NCBI RefSeq assembly: GCF_035621355.1
Contig: NZ_CP141769.1
Location: 868,001-932,000 of the forward strand
Source of the DNA: Thiobacillus sp. SCUT-2
GTDB taxonomy: Bacteria; Pseudomonadota; Gammaproteobacteria; Burkholderiales; Thiobacillaceae
DNA length: 64,000 nucleotides
Direction: 5' to 3'
In this document: positions 30,870-41,786 of the stretch, one piece after another
Layout of the letters: every line of letters starts with the position of its first letter
How positions within the stretch are numbered: the first letter of the stretch is position 1
Notes under the pieces: generated by a model
Databases searched by the model: none
What the model saw: the letters and a program-made list of their open reading frames with translations, nothing else
Told to the model about the DNA's origin: nothing
Position numbers and translations under genes: made by a program

Positions 30870-31172
30870 ATGCTGAAAACCATGCTGATCGGCCTGATGG
30901 CCGGAACCCTGCTGGCGACGGCCGCCTGGGCGGAGACGGCCCAGCAGGCGCGGATGAAATCCTGCAACACCGAGGCGTCGGGCAAGGACCTCAAGGGCGA
31001 CGCCCGCAAGGCCTTCATGAAATCCTGCCTGTCGGGCGGCGCCCAGGCCGACGGCAGGGCCGCGCAGCAGCAACGGATGAAGGACTGCAACGCGGAGGCG
31101 TCGAGCAAGGCGCTCAAGGGCGATGCGCGCAAGGCCTTCATGAAATCCTGCCTGTCGGGCAAGAAGGACTGA
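30870..31172 (+). CDS. psiF: PsiF-family exported protein
   Basis: A 100-residue secreted protein. A signal peptide (MLKTMLIGLMAGTLLATAAW, cleaved near AWA-E) is followed by two tandem PsiF repeats with the pattern R/QMKxCNxEAS...LKGDARKAFMKSCLSG, at about 28-57 and 71-98. PsiF in E. coli belongs to the phosphate-starvation regulon; its biochemical role is unknown. GAGGAGAC precedes ATG 30870, and a TAGACT -10 sits at 30832-30837. No clear Pho box was seen. Confidence 0.88.
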   Translation: MLKTMLIGLMAGTLLATAAWAETAQQARMKSCNTEASGKDLKGDARKAFMKSCLSGGAQADGRAAQQQRMKDCNAEASSKALKGDARKAFMKSCLSGKKD

Positions 31173-31193
31173 GGGGCCGGACGCCGGCGCGAC

Positions 31194-31222
31194 AGGGGCT
31201 CCGCAGGGAGCCCCTTTGTTTT
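31194..31222 (+). terminator. Rho-independent terminator of psiF
   Basis: AGGGGCTCC (31194-31202) and GGAGCCCCT (31207-31215) form a 9-bp stem with a 4-base loop, followed by TTGTTTT. Confidence 0.85.
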
Positions 31223-31243
31223 GCGGTGCGGTAGCATGCGGGC

Positions 31244-32389
31244 ATGCGCGTCAGCTGGGACATCTTCTGCAACGTCATCGACAACTACGGCGACATCGGC
31301 GTCGCCTGGCGGCTGGCGCGCGGCCTCGCGCGTGACGGCGATCGCGATGTCCGCCTGTGGGTCGACGACCTGCGCGCCTTCCGCCGCATCTGGCCGGCGA
31401 TCGATCCCGCTGCCGACGCCCAGGCCTGTGCGGGCGTTACGGTGCGCGCCTGGCGCGAACCGTTCGCCGCGGTCGAGCCGGCGCAGGTGGTCGTCGAGGC
31501 CTTCGGCTGCGCGCTGCCCGGCGTCTACCTGGAGACGATGGCGCGGCGCTCGCCGGCACCGGTCTGGATCAATCTCGAATATCTGAGCGCGGAAGCGTGG
31601 GTGGAGGCGCACCACGGGCTGCCGTCGCCGCACCCGCGGCTGGCGCTGACCAAGTTCTTCTTCTTTCCCGGCTACACGCCGGCGACCGGCGGCCTGCTGG
31701 TCGAACCCGACCTGGCGCAGCGGCGCGCCGCGTTCCTCGACGCGGGCAGGGCGGAATTCTGGCGGGCGCTCGGGCTCGGCGCGCTCGTGGCCGGCGAATT
31801 GCGGGTGTCGCTGTTCGCCTACGAGAATCCCGCGCTCGCGGGGCTGCTCGATGCCTGGGCGGCGGGCCCGCAGCCGGTGACCTGCCTGGTGCCGGAGGGA
31901 CGCATCGTGCCGCAGCTCGCCGCGTGGTTGGGCGTGCCGACGGCGGAGGCCGGCGAGCGCTTCCGGCGCGGCGCGCTGGAGCTGCGCATCCTGCCGTTCA
32001 CCGACCAGGATGCCTACGATCGCCTGCTGTGGGCGTGCGACCTCAATTTCGTCCGCGGCGAGGATTCCTGCGTGCGCGCCCAGTGGGCGGGTCGTCCGCT
32101 GGTCTGGCAGGCCTATCCGCAGGCGGAGGGGGCGCACGCGGACAAGCTCGAAGCGCTGCTGGCGCGATACGTTCACGGCCTGGGGCGGGCTGCGGCCGCC
32201 GCCGTCGGCGGCCTGTGGCGTCACTGGAACGGCCTCGCGCCGGCGCCCGATCCGGCGAGCTGCTGGGTCGCCTGGCGCGCGCAGCAGGCGGCGATCGAAC
32301 AGCAGGCGGCCGCCTGGCTCGACGCGCTGGGGCAGGCCGGTTCGCTCACCGAAAAGCTGGTGGAATTCGCCGAAAACCGGTTAAAATAA
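31244..32389 (+). CDS. earP: EF-P arginine-32 rhamnosyltransferase EarP
   Basis: Glycosyltransferase (formerly DUF2331) that attaches rhamnose from dTDP-L-rhamnose to Arg32 of elongation factor P, which EF-P needs to rescue ribosomes stalled at polyproline. The 381-residue product shows the family N-terminus [20 protein letters not shown] with the catalytic-aspartate region, the block [15 protein letters not shown], and the nucleotide-sugar motif [18 protein letters not shown] near residue 270. efp lies 43 bp downstream, and that EF-P has arginine at position 32, confirming the pairing. Confidence 0.95.
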   Translation: MRVSWDIFCNVIDNYGDIGVAWRLARGLARDGDRDVRLWVDDLRAFRRIWPAIDPAADAQACAGVTVRAWREPFAAVEPAQVVVEAFGCALPGVYLETMARRSPAPVWINLEYLSAEAWVEAHHGLPSPHPRLALTKFFFFPGYTPATGGLLVEPDLAQRRAAFLDAGRAEFWRALGLGALVAGELRVSLFAYENPALAGLLDAWAAGPQPVTCLVPEGRIVPQLAAWLGVPTAEAGERFRRGALELRILPFTDQDAYDRLLWACDLNFVRGEDSCVRAQWAGRPLVWQAYPQAEGAHADKLEALLARYVHGLGRAAAAAVGGLWRHWNGLAPAPDPASCWVAWRAQQAAIEQQAAAWLDALGQAGSLTEKLVEFAENRLK

Positions 32390-32432
32390 CGAGTTTTCTC
32401 AAACCCTTAGCTCTCTCCGCAGGACACACACC

Positions 32433-32993
32433 ATGAAAACCGCAATGGAACTCCGCGCCGGCAACGTCGTGATGATCGGCAAAGACCCGATGGTCGTGCA
32501 GAAGGCCGAATTCTCGAAATCCGGCCGCAACGCCTCCGTCGTCAAGATGAAGCTGAAGAACCTGCTCACCGGCTCCGGCATGGAATCCGTCTACCGCGCC
32601 GACGACAAGTTCGACACCGTGACGCTTGACCGCAAGGAATGCACCTATTCCTACTTCGCCGACCCGCTGTACGTGTTCATGGACAGCGAGTACAACCAGT
32701 ACGAAGTCGAAGGCGATAACCTCGGCGATGCGCTGAACTACCTCGACGACGGCATGCCGGTGGAAGTGGTGTTCTACGACGGCAAGGCAATCTCGGTCGA
32801 GATGCCGACCACGGTGATCCGCGAGGTCGAGTACACCGAGCCCGCCGTGCGCGGCGACACCTCCGGCAAGGTCATGAAGCCTGCGCGCATCAAGCCCACC
32901 GGCTTCGAGCTTCCGGTTGCCGCGTTCGTCGAGATCGGCGACATGATCGAGATCGATACCCGCACCAACGAATTCAAGCGCCGCGCCAACTGA
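32433..32993 (+). CDS. efp: Elongation factor P (Arg32 type)
   Basis: A three-domain tRNA-mimicking factor that promotes peptide-bond formation at consecutive prolines. The 186-residue length is typical. The modified loop in domain I reads [14 protein letters not shown], placing Arg32 at the tip instead of the lysine used by EpmA systems; this is the EarP-type variant. The C-terminal signature is [24 protein letters not shown] hexamer at 32382-32387 at the end of earP may provide a separate promoter. A strong terminator follows. Confidence 0.97.
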   Translation: MKTAMELRAGNVVMIGKDPMVVQKAEFSKSGRNASVVKMKLKNLLTGSGMESVYRADDKFDTVTLDRKECTYSYFADPLYVFMDSEYNQYEVEGDNLGDALNYLDDGMPVEVVFYDGKAISVEMPTTVIREVEYTEPAVRGDTSGKVMKPARIKPTGFELPVAAFVEIGDMIEIDTRTNEFKRRAN

Positions 32994-33010
32994 GCCGATC
33001 GCTTGCACGG

Positions 33011-33044
33011 ACAAAAAGGCAGCCGCGGCTGCCTTTTTGTTTTT
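33011..33044 (+). terminator. Rho-independent terminator of efp
   Basis: A perfect 30-bp palindrome (33011-33040) with core AAGGCAGCCGCGGCTGCCTT, followed by a T-rich tract, lies 17 bp after efp. Confidence 0.9.
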
Positions 33045-33098
33045 CGGCGCCTTCGGCTACGGCGTTAAAATGGCTGCCTGATTGTCCGCCGCCTTCCC

Positions 33099-36545
<3,447 letters not shown>

Positions 36546-36602
36546 AGCGGGGCCGCGCCTGGCACAAAACTACCAATCCGGCAATTCGGCCCTTGAAAGT
36601 GC

Positions 36603-36631
36603 TTGACAAGCGTTTTCTTATATAAGATTAT
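36603..36631 (+). promoter_or_regulatory. Strong sigma-70 promoter of the 36.6-kb sRNA candidate
   Basis: A perfect TTGACA (36603-36608) stands 17 bp before GATTAT (36626-36631), in an AT-rich island unlike its surroundings. The spacer contains the palindrome CTTATATAAG (36617-36626), a possible regulator site. Confidence 0.6.
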
Positions 36632-36637
36632 TCTAAT

Positions 36638-36738
36638 AACACTGAGGACGCCGCAACGGCTCCTGGGTGTTGTCTCCTCCAATCCTCCTCCTTTGGTGGA
36701 TCCTCTGCCCGACTCCTCCCCGAGTCGGGCATTTTTTT
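36638..36738 (+). ncRNA. Candidate trans-acting small RNA with anti-Shine-Dalgarno motifs
   Basis: A stand-alone transcription unit between dnaE and acyP. The predicted start is near 36638 and the terminator ends near 36738, giving about 100 nt with no open reading frame. The body is C/U-rich, with repeated CUCCU-type segments (TCTCCTCC at about 36673, TCCTCCTCC at about 36684, and CTCCTCCCC spanning the terminator loop), each complementary to ribosome-binding sites. Loop-exposed CCUCC motifs resemble those of Rhodobacter CcsR and Xanthomonas sX13 RNAs, but I recognise no named family. It cannot be a leader because the next gene is on the other strand. Confidence 0.6.
36707..36738 (+). terminator. 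Rho-independent terminator of the sRNA candidate
   Basis: GCCCGACTC (36707-36715), a 6-base CTCCCC loop and GAGTCGGGC (36722-36730) form a 9-bp stem, followed by ATTTTTTT. Confidence 0.9.
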
Positions 36739-36778
36739 GCCCGGCATGCCCGTGGGGCGCGCCCTGGCCGGCGGGCGG

Positions 36779-37048
36779 TCAGTCGACCTGCTTCACGAAG
36801 CCATTGAACCGCCCCTCCGCCGCACCGATCTCGACGCGGTCGACCCGCGCCAGCGGCGGCCCCCGGTGCGCCCATTCGATCAATGCAGCGACCGCCTCGG
36901 CCGGGCCCTGCACCACCGCCTCGACCTTGCCGTCGGGCGTGTTGCGCACCCAGCCCGCCACGCCGAGGCGCTCGGCCTCCTGCCGCATCGCCTCACGGAA
37001 CCACACGCCCTGCACGCGGCCGTGAATGCGCAGGTGGTGCGTCTTCAC
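36779..37048 (-). CDS. acyP: Acylphosphatase
   Basis: A small enzyme that hydrolyses carboxyl-phosphate bonds, 89 residues. The family signature [19 protein letters not shown] carries the phosphate-binding arginine in GVWFRE. The second signature, [18 protein letters not shown], contains the catalytic asparagine in VRNTPDG. The ATG at 37048 is 7 bp below the metG stop, so it is likely cotranscribed with metG. Confidence 0.93.
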   Translation of the reverse strand: MKTHHLRIHGRVQGVWFREAMRQEAERLGVAGWVRNTPDGKVEAVVQGPAEAVAALIEWAHRGPPLARVDRVEIGAAEGRFNGFVKQVD

Positions 37049-37055
37049 CGCAGGC

Positions 37056-39212
37056 TCACTTCACCTTCATGCCGGGCTCGGCGCCGGAATCGGGCGACAG
37101 GATGAAGAGGCCCGGGGCGTCGCCGGAGGCGGCCAGCACCATGCCTTCGCTCATGCCGAACTTCATCTTGCGCGGCGCGAGGTTGGCGACCATCACCGTA
37201 AGCCGGCCGACCAGCGCCTCGGGCGCGTAGGCCGACTTGATGCCGGCGAACACCTGGCGCGTGCCGAGCGGGCCGAGGTCGAGCGTCAGGCGCAGCAGCT
37301 TGTCGGCGCCCTCGACGTGCTCCGCGTTGGCGATGCGCGCGATGCGCAGGTCGACCTTGGCGAAGTCGTCGATCGAGATCGTCTCGGCGCCAGCGGCAAC
37401 GTTCGCCCCCTCTCCCTTGGAGGGAGAGGGTTGGGGATAACCAGCGACTTGCCCGCTTGCGGGCCTAGTCGAATGGCTAGTGGTTTTATCAGAGGGTGAT
37501 GCCACCTTGGCCGCCCCGTGTGCCTGCGCTTCGGCGTGGCGCGCCGGTGCGGGAGCAGGGGTCGGTTCGAGGTTCTGCTTGTTGGCGTCGATCATGGCGT
37601 CGATGGCTTTCGGGTCGATGCGGGTCATCAGGTGGGTGTATTCGTTGATGCGCTGGCGGATGAACAGCGTCGGTGCGTCGTCCCAGCCGAGCGGCTTGAC
37701 GTTCAGGAAGGCTTCCACCTGCTCCGCCAGTTTCGGCAGCACGGGCTTCAGGTACAGCGTCAGCAGGCGGAACAGGTTCAGCGCGACGGTGCAGACCTCG
37801 TGCAGGCGGTAGACCGCGGCTTCGTCCTTGGCCAGTTCCCACGGCTTCTCGTCGGCGACGTACTGGTTGGCGCGGTCGGCCAGCGCCATGATCTCGCGCA
37901 GCGCCTTGGCGTAGTCGCGCGCCTCGTAGTACGCCGCGATCGTGTCGGCGGCGGCCTGAAATTCTCCGATCAGCTCGATGTTGGCCACGCCGTCGGCGAG
38001 CCTGCCGTCGAACTTCTTGTGGATGAAGCCGGCGGTGCGGCTGGCGATGTTGATGAACTTGCCGACCAGGTCGGAATTCACCCGCGCGACGAAGTCGTCG
38101 AGGTTGAGGTCGATGTCCTCCATCGTGCCGTTGAGCTTGGCCGCGTAGTAGTAGCGCAGCCACTCGGCGTTGAGGCCCTGATCGAGATAGCTCGCGGCGG
38201 TGATGAAGGTGCCGCGCGACTTCGACATCTTCTGGCCGTTGACGGTGAGGAAGCCGTGCGCGTACACGGCCGTCGGCAGGCGGTGGCCAGAGAACTTCAG
38301 CATCGCCGGCCAGAAGAGCGCGTGGAAGTAGAGGATGTCCTTGCCGATGAAGTGCACCAGCTCGGCCTTCGAATCCTGACCCCACCAGGCGTCGAAGTCG
38401 AGGCCCTTGTCCTTGGCGTATTTCGCGAAGCTCGCCATGTAGCCGACCGGCGCGTCGAGCCAGACGTAGAAATACTTGCCCGGCGCGCCGGGAATCTCGA
38501 AGCCGAAGTAGGGCGCGTCGCGGCTGATGTCCCAGTTGGAAAGCCCCGAGGCGAACCACTCCTGCATCTTGTTGGCGGCCTCGGCCTGCAGCGTGCCCGA
38601 CTTCGTCCACTCGGCGAGGAAGGCCTCGCAGTCGCCGAGCCTGAAGAAGTAGTGCTCGGAATCCTTGTGCACCGGCGTCGCGCCCGACACCGCCGACACC
38701 GGGTTCTTGAGCTCGGTCGGGCTGTAGGTCGCGCCGCACACCTCGCAGTTGTCGCCGTACTGGTCGGCCGCCCCGCACTTGGGGCATTCGCCCTTGATGA
38801 AGCGGTCCGGCAGGAACAGGTTCTTCACCGGGTCGTACAGTTGAGCGATGGTCTTGACCTCGATCAGGCCGGCATCCTTCAGCGCGAGGTAGATTTTCGA
38901 CGCGAGCGCGCGGTTCTCGTCCGAGTGCGTCGAGTAGTAGTGGTCGAAGCCGATGTGGAAGCCTGCGAAGTCGCGCGTGTGCTCGTCCCACACGCGGCCG
39001 ATCAGCGTCTCGGGCGTGATGCCTTCCTTCTCCGCGCGCAGCATGATCGCAGTGCCGTGGGTGTCGTCGGCGCACATGTAGCGGCAGTCGTGGCCGCGCA
39101 TCTTCTGGAAGCGCACCCAGATGTCGGTCTGGATGTATTCGACGAGGTGGCCGAGGTGGATGCTGCCGTTGGCGTAGGGCAGGGCGGAGGTGACGAGGAT
39201 CTGGCGGGACAT
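37056..39212 (-). CDS. metG: Methionyl-tRNA synthetase, with a repeat-derived linker
   Basis: Charges initiator and elongator tRNA-Met. The 718-residue product has the HIGH-type motif in [18 protein letters not shown], a four-cysteine zinc knuckle ([18 protein letters not shown]), the KMSKS motif in [11 protein letters not shown], a helical anticodon-binding domain and a C-terminal tRNA-binding/dimerisation domain ([14 protein letters not shown] onward). The linker between the last two (about residues 573-607) includes [13 protein letters not shown], encoded by a REP-like palindrome at 37408-37470 inserted in frame. The ATG at 39212 gives the family start [10 protein letters not shown] 15-copy repeat lies just upstream. 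Confidence 0.95.
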   Translation of the reverse strand: MSRQILVTSALPYANGSIHLGHLVEYIQTDIWVRFQKMRGHDCRYMCADDTHGTAIMLRAEKEGITPETLIGRVWDEHTRDFAGFHIGFDHYYSTHSDENRALASKIYLALKDAGLIEVKTIAQLYDPVKNLFLPDRFIKGECPKCGAADQYGDNCEVCGATYSPTELKNPVSAVSGATPVHKDSEHYFFRLGDCEAFLAEWTKSGTLQAEAANKMQEWFASGLSNWDISRDAPYFGFEIPGAPGKYFYVWLDAPVGYMASFAKYAKDKGLDFDAWWGQDSKAELVHFIGKDILYFHALFWPAMLKFSGHRLPTAVYAHGFLTVNGQKMSKSRGTFITAASYLDQGLNAEWLRYYYAAKLNGTMEDIDLNLDDFVARVNSDLVGKFINIASRTAGFIHKKFDGRLADGVANIELIGEFQAAADTIAAYYEARDYAKALREIMALADRANQYVADEKPWELAKDEAAVYRLHEVCTVALNLFRLLTLYLKPVLPKLAEQVEAFLNVKPLGWDDAPTLFIRQRINEYTHLMTRIDPKAIDAMIDANKQNLEPTPAPAPARHAEAQAHGAAKVASPSDKTTSHSTRPASGQVAGYPQPSPSKGEGANVAAGAETISIDDFAKVDLRIARIANAEHVEGADKLLRLTLDLGPLGTRQVFAGIKSAYAPEALVGRLTVMVANLAPRKMKFGMSEGMVLAASGDAPGLFILSPDSGAEPGMKVK
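37408..37470. repeat. REP-like palindromes inside metG
   Basis: The first hairpin has arms CCCTCTCCCT (37408-37417) and AGGGAGAGGG (37421-37430). The second is centred on GCCCGCTTGCGGGC (37451-37464) with outer arms GACT and AGTC. The element keeps the metG frame open. Confidence 0.75.
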
Positions 39213-39255
39213 GGGCGGGCCGGAAGGCGCAAAAGCCGCCATTTTAACGGTTTGT

Positions 39256-39360
39256 GGGGAGTGGGGAGTGGGGAGCGGGGAGTGGGGAGCGGGGAGCGGG
39301 GAGCGGGGAGCGGGGAGCGGGGAGCGGGGAGCGGGGAGCGGGGAGCGGGGAGCGGGGACT
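39256..39360. repeat. 7-bp tandem repeat GGGGAGY, 15 copies
   Basis: Fifteen contiguous heptamers: GGGGAGT or GGGGAGC, with the final copy GGGGACT. The T/C variants are all in the first five copies, and the rest are identical GGGGAGC. The array lies between the metG start and a REP-like palindrome. Runs of four G every 7 bases could form G-quadruplex DNA on the + strand. Confidence 0.95.
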
Positions 39361-39367
39361 TCGTGTT

Positions 39368-39402
39368 CCCCTCCCCCTTTAGGGGGAGGGGCAGGGGAGA
39401 GG
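39368..39402. repeat. REP-like palindrome next to the heptamer array
   Basis: CCCCTCCCCCT and AGGGGGAGGGG arms (39368-39391) are followed by CAGGGGAGAGGG. The layout is the same as that of the element inside metG. It lies just 3' of the DUF924 gene stop. Confidence 0.7.
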
Positions 39403-39408
39403 GTGCCG

Positions 39409-40011
39409 TCAGAAGCGCGATCCAGGCAGCTTCAGGAATTCGAGTTCGTCCGCGCTCGACGGGCGGCCGAGGACGGCGTTCCGATGCGGAAAGCGGCCGA
39501 AGCGGGCGACGACGTCGCGATGCTTGATCGCGTAATCGAGGAAGTTGTCGAACAGGGCGCGTTCGGACGGGATGGCTTCGTGCGCCAGCTGTTCATAGAG
39601 CGTCACTGCCCGCTCCTGCATCGCCAGCGACTCGGCATGCTCGAGCGGCAGGTAGAGAAACACGCGCTCGATCGGCGCGAGCAGCCGGTCCTCGCCGGCA
39701 TCCAGCGCAGCGAGGCTCTGCGCCAGTGCCTGCGGATCGGTCGCGAAGGCTTGCGGACGGTCGCGGTGAACGTGGTGCGGGAATTGGTCGAGCACGATCA
39801 CCAGTGCGAGGCGGCCGCGCGGCGTGGCCGCCCAGCGATCGAGGCGGCCGGCGGCGGCATCGACCAGCGTGTCGGCAAAGCGCTCGGCGACCGCCCGGTC
39901 GTTCTCGGGCGACTTGCCGAACCAGAGCCGCGTCTGCCGGCCGGCGACCTCGGCGGCGCTGCCGGGCGCGCCGAACCAGAAGCCCGGCACGTCCTCGGCT
40001 GCGGTGCTCAT
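39409..40011 (-). CDS. DUF924 family protein
   Basis: A 200-residue helical protein of the TPR-like DUF924 family. Hallmark blocks are [24 protein letters not shown] [57 protein letters not shown] and a C-terminal [20 protein letters not shown]. The family is widespread in proteobacteria but has no established function. It is 16 bp downstream of the double-CDGSH gene on the same strand, so the two are probably cotranscribed. Confidence 0.9.
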   Translation of the reverse strand: MSTAAEDVPGFWFGAPGSAAEVAGRQTRLWFGKSPENDRAVAERFADTLVDAAAGRLDRWAATPRGRLALVIVLDQFPHHVHRDRPQAFATDPQALAQSLAALDAGEDRLLAPIERVFLYLPLEHAESLAMQERAVTLYEQLAHEAIPSERALFDNFLDYAIKHRDVVARFGRFPHRNAVLGRPSSADELEFLKLPGSRF

Positions 40012-40027
40012 GCGCGCTGTGCCGGGA

Positions 40028-40279
40028 TCAGAACGCGTCGTCGGGCAGGTCGTTGTGGGTGCCGTCGCAGAAGGGCTTGTCCTTGGTGTGCTTGCAGTTG
40101 CACAGCCACACCGTGGTCTTCTCCTTGATCACGAAGGGCATGGGCTCGAGGCCGGTCCCCTCGTGCGAGCCGTCGCAGAAGGGCTGCGTCATCGAGCGGC
40201 CGCACGAGCACCACCAGTATTCGCCGGGCTCGAGCTCGAGTTCGGCGGGGTTGCGGTCGTAGACGACGGGTTCGGTCAT
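40028..40279 (-). CDS. Double CDGSH iron-sulfur protein
   Basis: An 83-residue protein with two mitoNEET-like motifs. CSCGRSMTQPFCDGSH (about 24-39) and CNCKHTKDKPFCDGTH (about 60-75) each supply three cysteines and one histidine for a [2Fe-2S] cluster. There is no signal peptide or membrane helix, so it should be a soluble electron-transfer or redox-sensing protein. Its partners are unknown. Confidence 0.88.
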   Translation of the reverse strand: MTEPVVYDRNPAELELEPGEYWWCSCGRSMTQPFCDGSHEGTGLEPMPFVIKEKTTVWLCNCKHTKDKPFCDGTHNDLPDDAF

Positions 40280-40353
40280 GGGAGGCTCCTGGAAAAAGCG
40301 CCCATTCTAGACGCAATGCACACCGGCAAGACCGTATGGAAATTGGGGCAATT

Positions 40354-40390
40354 GGCCGGCGCGGGAACGCTGTCGGCTCCCGCGCCGGCC
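40354..40390. terminator. Long GC hairpin after the efflux operon
   Basis: The arms GGCCGGCGCGGGA (40354-40366) and TCCCGCGCCGGCC (40378-40390) form a 13-bp perfect stem just beyond the last gene of the operon. The following minus-strand sequence (AATTGCCCCAATTT) lacks a real T-tract, so it may stop transcription only partly or protect the mRNA 3' end. Confidence 0.45.
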
Positions 40391-40403
40391 GCAGGCGGCG
40401 GCG

Positions 40404-41786
40404 TCAGGCGCCGCCGCCGAGTGCCTTGTAGAGCGCGACCTCGGCGCCGACCAGCTGCAGGCGCGAGGCGACCACGGCCTGCTCGGCGCCGAAGGCGCCG
40501 CGGCTGGCGTCGAGCACCTCGAGGTAGCTCGCGAGCCCGGCCTGCTCGCGCGCCTTCACGCGCTCGAGCAGGGCGTGCTGGGCGCGAAGGTTGGCCTCCT
40601 GCGCGGTCAGCTGCGCTCGGTAGGTGGTGCGCGCGGCGAGCGCGTCGGCGACTTCGCGGAAGGCCTGCTGGATGGTCTTCTCGTAATCGGCGACCGCCTG
40701 GACCTTGCGTGCCTGCGCCACTTCCAGGTTGGCGCGGTTGCGACCGGCGTCGAACAGCGGCAGCGTCAGCACCGGCTGGAACAGCCAGGCCTCGCTGCCG
40801 GCGCCGAACAGCCCGGACAGGGCACTGCTTGCGGTGCCGAGATTGCCGGTCAGCGCGATGCGCGGGAAGAAGGCCGCGCGCGCCGCGCCGATATTGGCGT
40901 TGCTGGCGATCAGCCGCTGCTCGGCGGCACGCACGTCCGGGCGCCGCAGCAACACCTCGGACGGCAGGCCCGGCGCGAGTTCCGCCAGCGCCGGCTGGCG
41001 CGAGACGGCAGGCACCGCCGGAAGCGGAACCGCCATGCCGGTGAGCAGGCGCAGGGCGTTCTCCGTCTGCGCCCGCTGCCGATCGAGGTCAGCTGCCTGG
41101 GCGCGCACCGTTTCGACCAGGCTCTCGGCGGCGAGCACGTCGAGATCGCTCGCCAATCCGGCATCGTGCCGCTTGCGGATGAGGCCGAGGCTGTCCTCGC
41201 GCGTCTTCAGCGTGTCGCCGGCCAGCTGCGATTGCTCGGTCAGCGCAGCGAGCTGATACCAGGTGCTGGCGACGTCGCCGACGAGGCTTACGCGGAAGCT
41301 CCGTGCGGCTTCGTCGCTCGCCAGGTATTGCGCCCGGGCCGCGTCGCTCAGCGCGGCCACGCGCCCCCAGAAGTCCAGCTCGAACGCGGTGATGCCCAGG
41401 TTCACGTCGTAACGGCGGGTGGTGCGCGCGACACCGATTCCGGTGAGGTCGGCCGGCGTGCGGGCGCGGCTGCCGTCCGCCTGCGCCGCCACCGTCGGGA
41501 AGCGGTCGGCGCGGGCGACGCCCGCCAGCGCGCGCGCTTCCTCGACCCGGGCCAGCGCGATCCGCAGGTCGCGGTTGTTGGCGAGCGCTGCCTCGATCAG
41601 CGCGTGCAGCGCCGGGTCGGGGAAATAGGCCTGCCAGCCGGGCAGCGCCGAGGCGGTCGCCGGCAGGTCTGCGGCAAAGGTCTGCGGAACCGGCGCGGCC
41701 GGCCGCTGATACGCAGGGATCATCGAGCAGCCGGCCAGCAGCGCGGCGGCGATGGCCGCCGCGGTAACGGATTTGCGTTCAGTCAT
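40404..41786 (-). CDS. RND efflux outer-membrane lipoprotein (NodT/OprM family)
   Basis: TolC-like trimeric exit duct of a tripartite efflux pump. The 460-residue product has a lipobox LLAGCSM, the family opening YQRPAAPVPQTF, two repeats of long helices each with NNRDLRIALARVEEARAL-type sequence, and the hallmark LLRRPDVRAAEQRLIASNANIGAARAAFFPR-type block (LLRRPDVRAAEQRLIA). Its start overlaps the pump gene by 8 bp. The substrates are not predictable from the sequence. Confidence 0.93.
   Translation of the reverse strand: MTERKSVTAAAIAAALLAGCSMIPAYQRPAAPVPQTFAADLPATASALPGWQAYFPDPALHALIEAALANNRDLRIALARVEEARALAGVARADRFPTVAAQADGSRARTPADLTGIGVARTTRRYDVNLGITAFELDFWGRVAALSDAARAQYLASDEAARSFRVSLVGDVASTWYQLAALTEQSQLAGDTLKTREDSLGLIRKRHDAGLASDLDVLAAESLVETVRAQAADLDRQRAQTENALRLLTGMAVPLPAVPAVSRQPALAELAPGLPSEVLLRRPDVRAAEQRLIASNANIGAARAAFFPRIALTGNLGTASSALSGLFGAGSEAWLFQPVLTLPLFDAGRNRANLEVAQARKVQAVADYEKTIQQAFREVADALAARTTYRAQLTAQEANLRAQHALLERVKAREQAGLASYLEVLDASRGAFGAEQAVVASRLQLVGAEVALYKALGGGA

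Noticed and set aside
39213..39242. Upstream start of metG at 39242
   Set aside because: It adds ten residues ([10 protein letters not shown]) absent from the family; MSRQILVTS at 39212 is the normal start.
40008..40316. 102-codon frame overlapping the CDGSH gene
   Set aside because: It is a shifted shadow; the CDGSH frame has two complete cluster motifs.
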